Assembly: GCA_021323675.1 (NCBI GenBank)
Contig: JAJPKP010000060.1
Span: forward strand, 1 to 64,000
DNA from: Pseudomonadota bacterium
GTDB lineage: Bacteria; Desulfobacterota; Binatia; Binatales; Binataceae
DNA length: 64,000 nucleotides
Reading direction: 5' to 3'
The notes under the pieces are model-generated. The model was not told the DNA's origin, ran no database searches, and saw only the letters and a list, made by a program, of their open reading frames with translations. Shown here in pieces: positions 25,534 through 40,175 of the stretch (position 1 is its first letter; each line of letters opens with the position of its first letter). The position numbers and the translations under genes are program-made.

Positions 25534-27405
25534 GTGAAACTCGCGCAGATTGAAATTCGCTATCGCGATGCGAGCGGCGGCGCGCACGCGTTCGCAATCG
25601 ACCATCCACCGGCCGCCGAGATTTCCCGCCGCGACATGAACCTCGAGCTGGCCGGGCGCATCGAGCATTCCGGGGACGCGATCGTCGCGCGTGCGCGCAT
25701 CATCAACCGCGGATCGCTGCCGATACGCCTCGATGCGGCGTGGTTTCGCGTATCCACGGGATTCGATGCGACTTCGCGGGCTCGCTTCTTCAAGCACGGC
25801 TATCAGTCGTGGAGCGCCTCGCGCCCGGTGACGATCGGGCCCGTCGGCGAGTCCGCCGGCCGCTCCCGCATCGCCCGCATCAATCATCAAAGCGAGGTTA
25901 GTCGGCCTCCGGATGCGCCCGAAGGCGCGACCTCCGAGTTATTCACGATTGTCGAGCGCAGCGGCGGCGATCGCGTGCTCGCGGGATTTTTGGACGGCGC
26001 ATCCAGCCTTCTGACGCTGACGATGCTCGGGCCCGGCATGATTTCGGCGCGTGTCATCCTCGACGGTATTGAGCTTGCCCCGGGCGCGGACCGCGAGATC
26101 GCGCCGCTATACTGCGAACGATCGCGCGATTCGGCGGGACGGCTGGCCGCGCGATGGGCATCGAAGATCGGCGCGGCAATGCAGGCGCGCGCAGGCGCTC
26201 CGTTTCAGCGCGGATGGTGCTCCTGGTACCACTACTTTCACGCGATTACGGAAGATGCGGTGCGCGCGAATCTGCGCGCGCTCGCTCAGATGCGCTCGGA
26301 CTTCCCCATCGACGTCGTCCAGCTCGACGATGGGTTTCAGGCCGCGCTCGGCGACTGGGACATAACGAACGAGAAGTTCCCCGGCGGGCTTGAGAAGCTT
26401 GCGGGCGAGATCCGCGCGGCGGGGTTTGCGGCGGGAATCTGGACGGCGCCCTTTCTTGCCGCGCGCGACTCGCGCCTTATGTCCGCCCATCCAGAGTGGT
26501 TCATTCGGCACAACAGCGGCCAGCCGCTGCGCGCCGGGTACAATCCAAACTGGACGCGCGACGAAGACAAATTCGCCTACGCGCTCGACCCGAGCCATCC
26601 GGACTTTTGCGCGCATCTCGAAGCCCTGTTTCGCAAGCTGGTTCATCAGTTCGGCTATTCGTATCTCAAGCTCGATTTTCTCTATGCCGCCGCAGCCGAG
26701 GGATTGCGTCATAACGCCAATCTCACTCGGGCCGAAGCGCTGCGCCGGGGCCTCGAAGCGATTCGCGCGGGCGCCGGTGACGATGCATTCATCCTCGGAT
26801 GCGGATGTCCTTTGGGTCCGGCCATCGGCATCGTCGACGGGATGCGAATCGGGCCCGATGTATCCCCCTACTGGGGCGGCGAAGGCTCAGGCGACCCATC
26901 CACGGTGCATGCGCTCGACGCGATCATCGCGCGCAGCTTTATGCATCGCCGGTTGTGGCTCAATGATCCGGATTGCCTGATGCTGCGGAGTAAAGAAACC
27001 CAGCTCACCGGCAGCGAACGCTCCGCGCTGGCAAGCGTCATCGCGGGATCGGGCGGGATGCTGCTCATCTCCGACGACATGGCCCTTCTAGGGACGGAGG
27101 AGAGCAGGCTCTTTCGCGAGGCGTCCGCGCTGGGAATGGAAATCGACTCCAGCGCAGCCCAGACCGCGGTCGTGGCGATGGACCTGATGGACGATTCCAA
27201 CGTCCGTGGGATGATTGCCGGAATTGGCGGCGGAATGTGCGCGATAATTCTGAACCGCGGAGATTCGCCCGCGAATTTTGACCTTTCACTGCTTGGCGAC
27301 GGTCCGTTCCTTGTGCGGGAGTTGGGAGGAAAGGAAGAACCCGCGACGGGAACGATCGACCTGCCGGCGCATTCGGCGCGGATCGCGCGGATCACCGCCA
27401 AGTAA
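25534..27405 (+). CDS. Alpha-galactosidase (melibiase, GH36)
   Basis: Hydrolyses terminal alpha-galactosides. It has 623 residues from GTG 25534. An N-terminal beta-sandwich precedes the barrel. The family motifs are GWCSWYHYF, VQLDDGFQ, and LKLDFLYAA with the nucleophile Asp at about residue 381. The acid/base Asp is at about 442 in RIGPDVSPYW. No signal peptide is visible, so it is probably cytoplasmic and needs an uptake system not seen here. It converges with the kinase gene, consistent with a galactoside-use locus, although the convergent orientation means separate promoters. Confidence 0.9.
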   Translation: MKLAQIEIRYRDASGGAHAFAIDHPPAAEISRRDMNLELAGRIEHSGDAIVARARIINRGSLPIRLDAAWFRVSTGFDATSRARFFKHGYQSWSASRPVTIGPVGESAGRSRIARINHQSEVSRPPDAPEGATSELFTIVERSGGDRVLAGFLDGASSLLTLTMLGPGMISARVILDGIELAPGADREIAPLYCERSRDSAGRLAARWASKIGAAMQARAGAPFQRGWCSWYHYFHAITEDAVRANLRALAQMRSDFPIDVVQLDDGFQAALGDWDITNEKFPGGLEKLAGEIRAAGFAAGIWTAPFLAARDSRLMSAHPEWFIRHNSGQPLRAGYNPNWTRDEDKFAYALDPSHPDFCAHLEALFRKLVHQFGYSYLKLDFLYAAAAEGLRHNANLTRAEALRRGLEAIRAGAGDDAFILGCGCPLGPAIGIVDGMRIGPDVSPYWGGEGSGDPSTVHALDAIIARSFMHRRLWLNDPDCLMLRSKETQLTGSERSALASVIAGSGGMLLISDDMALLGTEESRLFREASALGMEIDSSAAQTAVVAMDLMDDSNVRGMIAGIGGGMCAIILNRGDSPANFDLSLLGDGPFLVRELGGKEEPATGTIDLPAHSARIARITAK

Positions 27406-27433
27406 GCGGCCACTCAGCTACAAAGGCGCAAAA

Positions 27434-28834
27434 CTAGTCGAGCGCCAACTCGATCACACTCGCCCCCGGACTCGCGCGAAACACCGCGCATGCATCCTGC
27501 CACTCAAGTCCGGACGGGACGTAGTACCCACGGACGAGCGCGGCGATTATGCGCGATGCATCGGCGGGACGGCACAGCGCCACGATTGAGCCGCCGAACC
27601 CCGCGCCGGTAAGCCGCGCGCCCAGCGCGCCCGCACCCCGCGCGCATTCGACCATCCGATCGAGCCGGGCGGTGCTGCAATCGAAGTCCTCGGCAAGGCT
27701 GCGGTGCGATTGATTCATCAGGGCTCCCATCTCATCGAGCCGCCCTTCCTCGAGCGCTCGCACAGCTTCGAGCACCCGCCCGGTCTCGGAAAGCACGTGG
27801 CGAGCGCGCTTTAGAATCTCGAGCGGGCGGGCGGGGTCGAGCGCGATGCGAGCGGCGCCTTCACCGAGAAGATCGCGTGCGACAACATCGGCGGGCGCAT
27901 CGAGCAGGGCCGAAGCCTCGAGCAAATCGGGATCCAGGCGCTCCGGCGCTGCTCGCCGAAGCGCTTCGACGAGCGCCGCGGTATTCCACTCTTTACGCGC
28001 GCGAACCACGTCGCCAAGGACTCGCACTCCGACAAGGTTCAGAGCACGCGCAAGCAGCCGCGCCGCAAGCGAGCATTCGACAACGCGGCGATTGTATTCG
28101 GTGCGGACCTTGCCGGATTTGTCGGCAATCTCGCGGCTGTCGGCCACAACCAGTGCCGCATCGGACGGCATCTTCACAGGCCGCGCGCGCAGAGGGTCGA
28201 ATTCGATAAACAAGGCGTGGTCGCGTTGTCCCAACAGCGACGCCGCCTGATCCATCCCGCCCGCCATCGTCCCGACGTACCATTCGCTGCGCGCCACCAT
28301 CGATGCGGTTTCAATCGGCGGCAGGTCGAGCCCGTTGACCGCCATCAACGCAAGCGTCGCTCCTACCGTCAGAGCGGCCGACGAGGACAGGCCGGCGGCC
28401 ACTGGAACGCGCCCGTCCACCAGCATCGCAGCGCCACTCATCCCCCCGACTTCAACTCCGCGGCCTGCGAAATGATCGATGACTCCCTGCACGGCGGCCT
28501 TGACGTAGTTGGCCCAGTCGCCCGCGGGATAGGGCGGAATCCTGGTCTGCAGGACAAATTCGCGCGCTGGGTAAGAAGGGTCGGCATTGCGGAGCGTGAC
28601 TCGAAGCGACGGCAACGATGCGGCGACCAAAATAGTCGATCGGTCGATCGCCACCGGCAGCACGGGCAAGCCGCTGTAGTCGGTATGCTCGCCTATAAGG
28701 TTGACGCGGCCGGGCGCACGCGCCGCGAACAATCGCGCATCGCCGCCGACCTGGGCCCGGAGATCGCGGCCAAGAGCCGCGGCTCGCTCGATCTCGGACT
28801 TATCCCACGCCTGACTGGCTATCGATCGGCTCAT
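27434..28834 (-). CDS. Galactokinase-family GHMP sugar kinase
   Basis: Phosphorylates the anomeric hydroxyl of a galactose-type sugar. It has 466 residues, longer than the about 380 of E. coli GalK. The signature APGRVNLIGEHTDYSG and the ATP loop VAAGLSSSAALTVGA are intact. GLTGAGFGGS-type ARLTGAGFGGSIVAL closes the domain. The turn DYSGLPVLPVAID is closer to GalNAc kinase/GALK2 (DYCGYSVLPMA) than to GalK (DYNDG), so the sugar could be GalNAc or another. The start is ATG 28834, overlapping the nucleotidyltransferase stop (ATGA). A longer upstream reading lies inside that gene. Confidence 0.87.
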   Translation of the reverse strand: MSRSIASQAWDKSEIERAAALGRDLRAQVGGDARLFAARAPGRVNLIGEHTDYSGLPVLPVAIDRSTILVAASLPSLRVTLRNADPSYPAREFVLQTRIPPYPAGDWANYVKAAVQGVIDHFAGRGVEVGGMSGAAMLVDGRVPVAAGLSSSAALTVGATLALMAVNGLDLPPIETASMVARSEWYVGTMAGGMDQAASLLGQRDHALFIEFDPLRARPVKMPSDAALVVADSREIADKSGKVRTEYNRRVVECSLAARLLARALNLVGVRVLGDVVRARKEWNTAALVEALRRAAPERLDPDLLEASALLDAPADVVARDLLGEGAARIALDPARPLEILKRARHVLSETGRVLEAVRALEEGRLDEMGALMNQSHRSLAEDFDCSTARLDRMVECARGAGALGARLTGAGFGGSIVALCRPADASRIIAALVRGYYVPSGLEWQDACAVFRASPGASVIELALD

Positions 28835-29583
28835 CGCGCTGCAAAATGTGATCGCGCCGCGGCAAGGTCTTCCGGCGTGCCGACGTCGCTCCAAAACCCG
28901 CGCACCTCGAACGCGCGCACCGAGCGCCCATCCGCAATCATTGCGGCGATCGCCTGCGGAAGCTCGCGTTCGCCGCGCACGGAAGGCTCAAGCCGATCCA
29001 GGTAATCGAAAATGACCCGCGAAGCTGCGAACAGCCCCGCGTTGTTCCATCGCGTCGTCGATGCGCCGCGCGGCGGTTTCTCAACCAGCCGAACCACGCG
29101 CATCGCGCTATCGACATAAACCGCCGCCCCGCGCCAGGGATCGTCGACCGCGTTGACCGCGAGCAGCAGATCGCATTCGATGGTTTGAGCGTCGGCAAGG
29201 AACCGGACATAGTTGGCGGAATCCATCAGCACGTCGCCCCATCCGAAGATGAAACGGTGATCGGCTCGGAGCAGGTCGCGCGCCGCCAGCAACGCGCCGG
29301 CGGTCCCGTTCAACTCGCGTTGGCGGACGGCCTGAACGGCAACGCCCGGATTCTCCGCCGCGAATCCATCGCACCATCGCTCAACCTGATCGCCCAGATG
29401 GCCGCAAACGATGATAAAGTGACGAAGGCCCGCGTTTACAAGTCCTTGGACGATATGGGAAATAAGCGGCTGGCCCCCGACCTGCAGCATCGGTTTGGGC
29501 GTATTGGCGGTGAGGGCCCCGAGCCTGGTACCCCGTCCTGCCGCCATCAGAACCGCCTTGCGGACCTCCATAGGCGGCAGCAT
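28831..29583 (-). CDS. Sugar-1-phosphate nucleotidyltransferase
   Basis: A 250-residue NTP_transferase-family protein that makes an NDP-sugar from a sugar-1-phosphate. The N-terminal signature is [24 protein letters not shown]; the GxGTRL and PKP motifs bind nucleotide and sugar phosphate. [10 protein letters not shown] holds the metal-binding Asp, and VEKPPRG is the usual substrate-side motif. The size resembles HddC/MurU-type enzymes and not the longer GalU. ATG 29571 is an alternative start. It is coupled by ATGA to the kinase, so kinase plus pyrophosphorylase probably form a two-step sugar-activation route. Confidence 0.88.
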   Translation of the reverse strand: MLPPMEVRKAVLMAAGRGTRLGALTANTPKPMLQVGGQPLISHIVQGLVNAGLRHFIIVCGHLGDQVERWCDGFAAENPGVAVQAVRQRELNGTAGALLAARDLLRADHRFIFGWGDVLMDSANYVRFLADAQTIECDLLLAVNAVDDPWRGAAVYVDSAMRVVRLVEKPPRGASTTRWNNAGLFAASRVIFDYLDRLEPSVRGERELPQAIAAMIADGRSVRAFEVRGFWSDVGTPEDLAAARSHFAAR

Positions 29584-29660
29584 AGCAGCGCCAGCCGAGC
29601 TTTGCTGGCACGCCAGAATTTCTTAGGATAGGCACAGACGCCTTCGAGAGAGTCGCTTCC

Positions 29661-30842
29661 ATGTTCGGTGAAATCAATCCCCGCGCCAAAGCCAGGGCGC
29701 CCTTCATCTCGGTAGAAGAAGCCATCGAAGAAACCCGCCGCGGCCACATGATCATCATGATGGACGATGAGCAGCGGGAGAACGAAGGCGACCTGTGCAT
29801 GGCGGCGGAAAAGGTCACGCCCGAGGCCATCAACTTCATGGCCAAATACGGGCGGGGGCTGATTTGCCTGCCGATGGCGGCCGAGCGTATCGATCAGCTC
29901 GGGTTGGCGATGATGGTGGGAGACAATCAGGCGCCGCTCGGCACCGCCTTTACCGCGTCGATCACGGCCAAGCGATGCCGGGGTTCGGGGCAATCGGCCC
30001 AGGATCGCGCTATCACGATCCTGCAAGCCACGCGCGAGGATGCGAGCGGGTCGGAGTTCATCACTCCCGGCTACGTTTATCCTCTGCGCGCGCGTGAAGG
30101 CGGCGTGCTGGTGCGCACCGGCCAGACCGAAGGCGCCGTGGACCTCGCGCGGCTGGCAGGCCTGAAGCCCGCGGGTGTTATCTGCGAGATTCTGAAAGAT
30201 GACGGGACGATGGCGCGGCGCGACGACCTGGTCGAGTTCGCGCGGATGCATGGTCTCAAGATCGTAACTGTGGCCGACATCATCGAGTACCGGTTGCGCA
30301 ACGAGACGATGGTGCATCGGATCGCCGAGGCGCGCCTTCCGACCCATTTCGGCGAATTCAAAGCCATCGTGTATCGAAACCAGGTCGACTACACCGAGCA
30401 TCTGGTGCTCGTGATGGGAAAGGTTGACCCGCAGAAGCCGATCCTCGTGCGAGCGCATCGCGAGTACCTGCCCGGCGACGTGTTTGGCTACGCCTCGCGC
30501 AATACGCGCAATCTGCTGAGATCGGCGATGGAGCGAATCGCGGAGGCGGGCGAAGGCGTACTGCTCTATCTCAAGCGCGAGTCCAACGCGATCGCGGCCG
30601 AGCTGGGATCGAATGGCCGCGGAGGACGGCGGCTAAGCACGCGCTACGGCGCCACCGAAGCCGACTTTCGCGATTACGGAATCGGCGCGCAGATTCTGCG
30701 CGACGTCGGCGTCCGCAAGATGGTTATCATGTCGGACGCGACGCCGCGGCTCGCAAATCTGCCGGGATACGGGCTGGAGATCGTCGGTTCCGTCCCGCTG
30801 ACCTCTTCCAACGGCAAATCGGCGGCAAGCTCAAGCAAGTAG
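29661..30842 (+). CDS. RibBA-like protein with degraded active sites in both domains
   Basis: A 393-residue homologue of bifunctional DHBP synthase/GTP cyclohydrolase II. Domain 1 (about 15-215) keeps [10 protein letters not shown] and [14 protein letters not shown]. But the usual GVTTG is RGSGQ (107-111), and the catalytic His of GHTEA is Gln155 ([10 protein letters not shown]). Domain 2 (about 218-380) keeps the fold ([16 protein letters not shown]) but has lost all three zinc cysteines (Tyr269, Arg280, Thr282), and the QEGRGIGL loop is replaced. RibBX proteins are known to lack the second activity only. Here both look impaired, so the role is unknown. Confidence 0.85.
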   Translation: MFGEINPRAKARAPFISVEEAIEETRRGHMIIMMDDEQRENEGDLCMAAEKVTPEAINFMAKYGRGLICLPMAAERIDQLGLAMMVGDNQAPLGTAFTASITAKRCRGSGQSAQDRAITILQATREDASGSEFITPGYVYPLRAREGGVLVRTGQTEGAVDLARLAGLKPAGVICEILKDDGTMARRDDLVEFARMHGLKIVTVADIIEYRLRNETMVHRIAEARLPTHFGEFKAIVYRNQVDYTEHLVLVMGKVDPQKPILVRAHREYLPGDVFGYASRNTRNLLRSAMERIAEAGEGVLLYLKRESNAIAAELGSNGRGGRRLSTRYGATEADFRDYGIGAQILRDVGVRKMVIMSDATPRLANLPGYGLEIVGSVPLTSSNGKSAASSSK

Positions 30843-30939
30843 AGCGTACGGCGGAACCCCGAAGTCGCGGGCGGCGTTGTACCAGATGATGAAGCGCGCA
30901 ACTTCTTCCAATCGCCCGGCCTCTTGCGGCGAAGGCAGG

Positions 30940-32718
30940 ATGGCAAGCCACCTCGCCGCGCTGACGATCCTGATTGCCGCCGTCTTTTGTTTCGCGCCTT
31001 CAGCGGCGATTGCTCTGCCGAAGGCAAACGAGATAGTTCAGATCTCGACGCTCAAACTCGATCGCCCGCTGGTCGCCGGCGCCACCAGCAACCTCGAGAT
31101 CGATGCCGCAATCATGGCGGGATGGCACATCAATTCGAACCATCCGCTGAGCGACGAGTACATCCCGACCGTCGTCAGAATCGATGCGCCCGCATCGATC
31201 GCGGCCGGCGCCGTGAACTACCCCAAGCCCGAAGAAGTGGAGCTGCAGTTTTCCGGCGGCGACAAACTCTCGGTCTTTTCCGGGTTCCTGATACTCTCGG
31301 TCCCGCTGACGGCATCGAAGGATTTCAAGCCTGCCCCAGGACAGGAGTTGACCGTCTCGATCGATTACCAGGCATGCGACAACCTGCAATGCCTGCGTCC
31401 CACTTCGGTCAGCGCCAGCATCCCGATCGCATCGCTGCAAAGCTCGGCTGCTACCGGCGCTCCGGAGTCATCCGCCGGCGCGGGCGCATCCGGAACTGTC
31501 GCGGGCGGCAGCGGCGATCAGAACAACATGCTCGCTGGCGTATTCGCGCATCATGGGTGGCTGCTCGGTTTTCTTGCGGTGCTGATCGGGGGACTCGCGC
31601 TGAATCTGACACCGTGCGTGTATCCGCTTATCGGTGTGACGATCGCGTACTTCGGGAATCAAGGCGGCGGCCCCCGGCGAATCCTGATGCTCGCGATCAC
31701 GTACGTGCTGGGAATCGCCCTGATGTTTTCGGGCGTGGGCGTAGCGGTGGCCCTGTCGGGCGGGCTGTTCGGCGCGGCGATGCAGAATCCAATCGTTCTT
31801 TCCGCGATCGCCGCGATGATGGTGGTGCTGGCGCTCTCGAGCTTTGGCCTGTTCTCGCTCCAGCCGCCGCAATGGATGATGAGCCGCGCCGGCATCGCGC
31901 GTCCCGGCTACGCCGGCGCGCTCCTGATGGGGCTCGGGATGGGTGTGGTGGCAGCGCCGTGTATCGGCCCTATCGTGCTCGGGCTTCTGCTGATGGTCGA
32001 GCGGAGCGGAAATCCGCTGTTCGGCTTCGCCCTCTTCTTCACGCTGGCAATCGGGCTTGGAGCGCCGTATGTCGCGCTCGCGATGGCGGCGGGGAGCATC
32101 CGCCAACTGCCGCGATCCGGTGAATGGCTGGCCTGGGTCGAGCAACTCTTCGGATTCATCCTGATTGGCCTGGCGATCTACTTCCTCGATCCCGTCGTGC
32201 CGCGCCATCTGATGATTCGCGCCCTGCCCTTCTATGCCGCCGCGGCGGGAGTATGGCTGGGCTTCGCCACTCGCGCGGGACGCGCGTGGCGGCCGTTTCT
32301 TGTGTTTCGATCGGCGGTGGGAGTCGTTGCTGTAGCGGCGTTGATTTATCTCGCGACGGCGCGGACCTCCGCCAAGCCGCTTACGTTCGAACCGTTCAAT
32401 CCTACCGCGCTCGAAGCGGCTAGCGAGATGCGCAAGCCCGTGCTGATCGACTTCTCAGCCGACTGGTGCATCCCGTGCCGCGAGATGGAACATTCGACGT
32501 TCGTGAACCCGGCCGTCGTGCGTGAGGCGTCGCGCTTCGTCAGGATGCGCGCGGACCTGACCCATCAGGACAAGGCCAAGGAAGACCTGATGAACAAGTA
32601 CCAGGTGCAGGGCGTGCCGACGACGGTGATGATCGATTCGTCCGGCCGCGTGCAGGTGCGCAAGGTCGGCTACATCGGGGCGGACGAATTCCTGGCCGAC
32701 CTCCGCCGCATCGATTAG
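30940..32718 (+). CDS. dsbD: Thiol:disulfide interchange protein DsbD
   Basis: Carries reducing power across the inner membrane to periplasmic thiol proteins. 592 residues from ATG 30940, which begins a clean signal peptide (ALTILIAAVFCFAP). Earlier ATGs at 30877, 30886 and 30889 would add a long polar stretch. The N-terminal periplasmic domain has the cysteine pair ACDNLQC (C146/C151). The membrane core of about eight segments has cysteines in LTPCVYPLIG and AAPCIGPIV. The C-terminal thioredoxin domain has DWCIPCREME. All three cysteine pairs are intact. Confidence 0.93.
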   Translation: MASHLAALTILIAAVFCFAPSAAIALPKANEIVQISTLKLDRPLVAGATSNLEIDAAIMAGWHINSNHPLSDEYIPTVVRIDAPASIAAGAVNYPKPEEVELQFSGGDKLSVFSGFLILSVPLTASKDFKPAPGQELTVSIDYQACDNLQCLRPTSVSASIPIASLQSSAATGAPESSAGAGASGTVAGGSGDQNNMLAGVFAHHGWLLGFLAVLIGGLALNLTPCVYPLIGVTIAYFGNQGGGPRRILMLAITYVLGIALMFSGVGVAVALSGGLFGAAMQNPIVLSAIAAMMVVLALSSFGLFSLQPPQWMMSRAGIARPGYAGALLMGLGMGVVAAPCIGPIVLGLLLMVERSGNPLFGFALFFTLAIGLGAPYVALAMAAGSIRQLPRSGEWLAWVEQLFGFILIGLAIYFLDPVVPRHLMIRALPFYAAAAGVWLGFATRAGRAWRPFLVFRSAVGVVAVAALIYLATARTSAKPLTFEPFNPTALEAASEMRKPVLIDFSADWCIPCREMEHSTFVNPAVVREASRFVRMRADLTHQDKAKEDLMNKYQVQGVPTTVMIDSSGRVQVRKVGYIGADEFLADLRRID

Positions 32719-32782
32719 ACCCAGGCATCGGCGCGGCACAAATTCGTTTCCGGGCGGAAATCGCCGGAAGGGAGCGAGCAGG

Positions 32783-33694
32783 ATGCGTATCGCGCAAGTC
32801 ACTGACCTCCACGTTGTGGCGAAAGGCCGGCTCTGTTACCGCAAAGTGCCCACCAACGAGCAGCTCGCACAGGCCATCGCGCACATCAACAACCTCCAAC
32901 CGCTCCCGGACGTGGTGATTGCGTCGGGCGATCTGACCGATCATGGACGCCCCGAGGAATACGAGCAGCTCCGCGAAATTCTGGCCCGGCTGAAGCCGCC
33001 GGTGTTCGTGATTCCGGGAAATCACGACCGCCGCGACATCCTGATGGAGGCGTTTGCCGACCTGAGCTATATGCCGCGGCCCGGGTCGGCATTCGTGAAT
33101 TATGCGATCGACGATTATCCGATTCGGCTGGTCGCGCTCGACACCAGCGTCGCGGGACACCATCACGGAGAAATGTGCGAGGAACGGCTGCGATGGCTCG
33201 ACAGTGCGCTTGGGGAGCGGCCTGATTCACCCACCTTGATCTTCATGCACCATCCGCCATTCCGCACCGGCGTGCAGTGGATGGATGCCTCGGGGCTGCA
33301 CGGGAGCCGCCGGATGGAGAGCATCGTGTCGCGCCATCCGCAGGTGGTTCGAGTCGCGTGCGGCCATATTCATCGCGCTATCCATCTCGGATGGGCCGGC
33401 ACGATCGCGTCCACCTCGCCCAGCACCTGCCATCAGGTAGCCCTCGACCTGAACGGAGGCGATGGCTTCGAATTCATAATGGAGCCGCGCGCAATCCAGT
33501 TGCACGTATGGGATCCCGGTTACGGCCTGGTCTCACATCTAAGCTACGTGCCCGATTCCTATGAACCGATGGACATGATCGGAAGCCTCGACGCCGCCGC
33601 GCGCAGCCGGATGATCGGCGACAACAAGCGCGACTATTCGGCTATGTGCCGGGATGAATTCGATGCCGCGGGTTGGCGGCGGCGCATGAGCTAA
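32783..33694 (+). CDS. Class III cyclic-nucleotide phosphodiesterase-like metallophosphoesterase
   Basis: A 303-residue calcineurin-like phosphoesterase with all metal motifs in order: QVTDLHV, ASGDLTDHG, PGNHDRR, MHHPPF and CGHIHRAI. The pattern is that of the Icc/CpdA 3',5'-cyclic nucleotide phosphodiesterases, so the substrate may be cAMP. Other phosphodiesters cannot be excluded. It has no signal peptide. It lies 64 bases after dsbD in the same direction. Confidence 0.88.
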   Translation: MRIAQVTDLHVVAKGRLCYRKVPTNEQLAQAIAHINNLQPLPDVVIASGDLTDHGRPEEYEQLREILARLKPPVFVIPGNHDRRDILMEAFADLSYMPRPGSAFVNYAIDDYPIRLVALDTSVAGHHHGEMCEERLRWLDSALGERPDSPTLIFMHHPPFRTGVQWMDASGLHGSRRMESIVSRHPQVVRVACGHIHRAIHLGWAGTIASTSPSTCHQVALDLNGGDGFEFIMEPRAIQLHVWDPGYGLVSHLSYVPDSYEPMDMIGSLDAAARSRMIGDNKRDYSAMCRDEFDAAGWRRRMS

Positions 33695-33779
33695 TCGGAC
33701 GGATCCCGCGGCTTCACATTGTGCGGCAACCCTTGGTAGTTTCCTCCAAACGCGGTCCTTCCGCGCGTGAGGTTTGACG

Positions 33780-34472
33780 ATGGCAGCTCCCAGCGAAGGT
33801 TTCGTTCGCGACTTGTTCGCGATGGTGAAGCAGCGGCGTTCTTTCGGAGGCCACCCGCTATGGCACAAAATCAGCGCGGGCAAAGTCTCGCGCGACGGCA
33901 TGAAGGTCTTTGCCGCGCAGTTCTTTCTTCAGGTCCGGGAGTTTCCGCGAGCGGTCAGCGCACTGCACTCCCAATGCCACGACCCTGAAGAACGCCTCAA
34001 GCTCGCGGAAAGCCTCTACGAGGAAGAGACCGGCAAGATTTCCGGCAGCGATGCGCATCCTGAATTGTTCATCCGCTTCGGCCTCGGACTCGGCATGAAG
34101 CGCGAGGAAATGACCGAAGCCGTTCCGTTGCCATCCACCGCCTCTCTGATAGATTGGTTCGAGCTTTCGACCCGAGACCGGACCTTCGCGGAAGGAATCG
34201 GCGCCATCAACGTGGCCGCGGAGGGACAGGTGGTTACGAATTTCGGACCGTTCGCCCGCGCACTGGAAAAACATTACGGGCTCACCCGCGATCAGGTGGC
34301 ATTCTTCGACGTGCATGAATTGGCCGATCGCGATCATAGCGACGTCGGCGACAACATCCTGAGCCGGATGGAACTCAGCCATGGCGAGCGCGAGAAAATC
34401 TGCGCCGCGGTGAATCGATCGCTCGACATGTGGTGGCAGTTCTTCGACGGGATGGAACGAGCCTGCTGCTGA
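33780..34472 (+). CDS. PqqC/TenA-like heme-oxygenase-fold protein (iron-containing redox enzyme family)
   Basis: A 230-residue all-helical protein of the heme-oxygenase-like superfamily. Likely metal or cofactor positions appear in GHPLWHKI, LYEEETGKISGSDAHPELF, AAEGQVV and HELADRDHSDVG. These resemble the HDO/CADD/PqqC group, which uses a di-iron centre or a quinone precursor. No pqq genes are nearby, so PQQ synthesis is not implied. The start is ATG 33780; a TTG two codons earlier is less likely. The reaction is unknown. Confidence 0.75.
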   Translation: MAAPSEGFVRDLFAMVKQRRSFGGHPLWHKISAGKVSRDGMKVFAAQFFLQVREFPRAVSALHSQCHDPEERLKLAESLYEEETGKISGSDAHPELFIRFGLGLGMKREEMTEAVPLPSTASLIDWFELSTRDRTFAEGIGAINVAAEGQVVTNFGPFARALEKHYGLTRDQVAFFDVHELADRDHSDVGDNILSRMELSHGEREKICAAVNRSLDMWWQFFDGMERACC

Positions 34473-37311
<2,839 letters not shown>

Positions 37312-37345
37312 TCCGGTCCGCCTCCTCATGCAAAGCACGCGCTAG

Positions 37346-37579
37346 ATGGAGTCGAAGGAGAGTTTGCATCAGGAAATACGCGCGATGGCTACGGACTGCG
37401 CGGTATGCGATCGCGACGCGCGCGATGCCGAAAGTGCGCGCGGGATCAACCTCGACCTCGCGGACATCGCCCATCCTGAGGACGCCTTCGACACCGACCT
37501 GCTGTGGCATCGCCGCGAGCGCCATCGCGAAAAGCTGCTGAAGAAGATCGATTTATGGATTGCCGCGGAAAGCGGCTGA
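37346..37579 (+). CDS. Small hypothetical protein between gyrB and gyrA
   Basis: Not recognised. 77 residues, with a CAVC motif near residue 20, an acidic middle (HPEDAFDTDLLWH) and a basic C-terminal helix (RRERHREKLLKKIDLWI). ATG 37388 (63 residues) with AGGAA nine bases upstream is an alternative start that begins just before the CAVC motif. The gap of 315 bases between the gyrase genes would otherwise be empty. The codon choice looks like the surrounding genes. Confidence 0.5.
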   Translation: MESKESLHQEIRAMATDCAVCDRDARDAESARGINLDLADIAHPEDAFDTDLLWHRRERHREKLLKKIDLWIAAESG

Positions 37580-37626
37580 TTTCGGATCAAGAGTTGACCC
37601 GCCCGCATTTGGGAGCGCCGGCATAA

Positions 37627-40146
<2,520 letters not shown>

Positions 40147-40175
40147 CCGCCCGCCCGAAGCTCAGGGTCGGGCCT

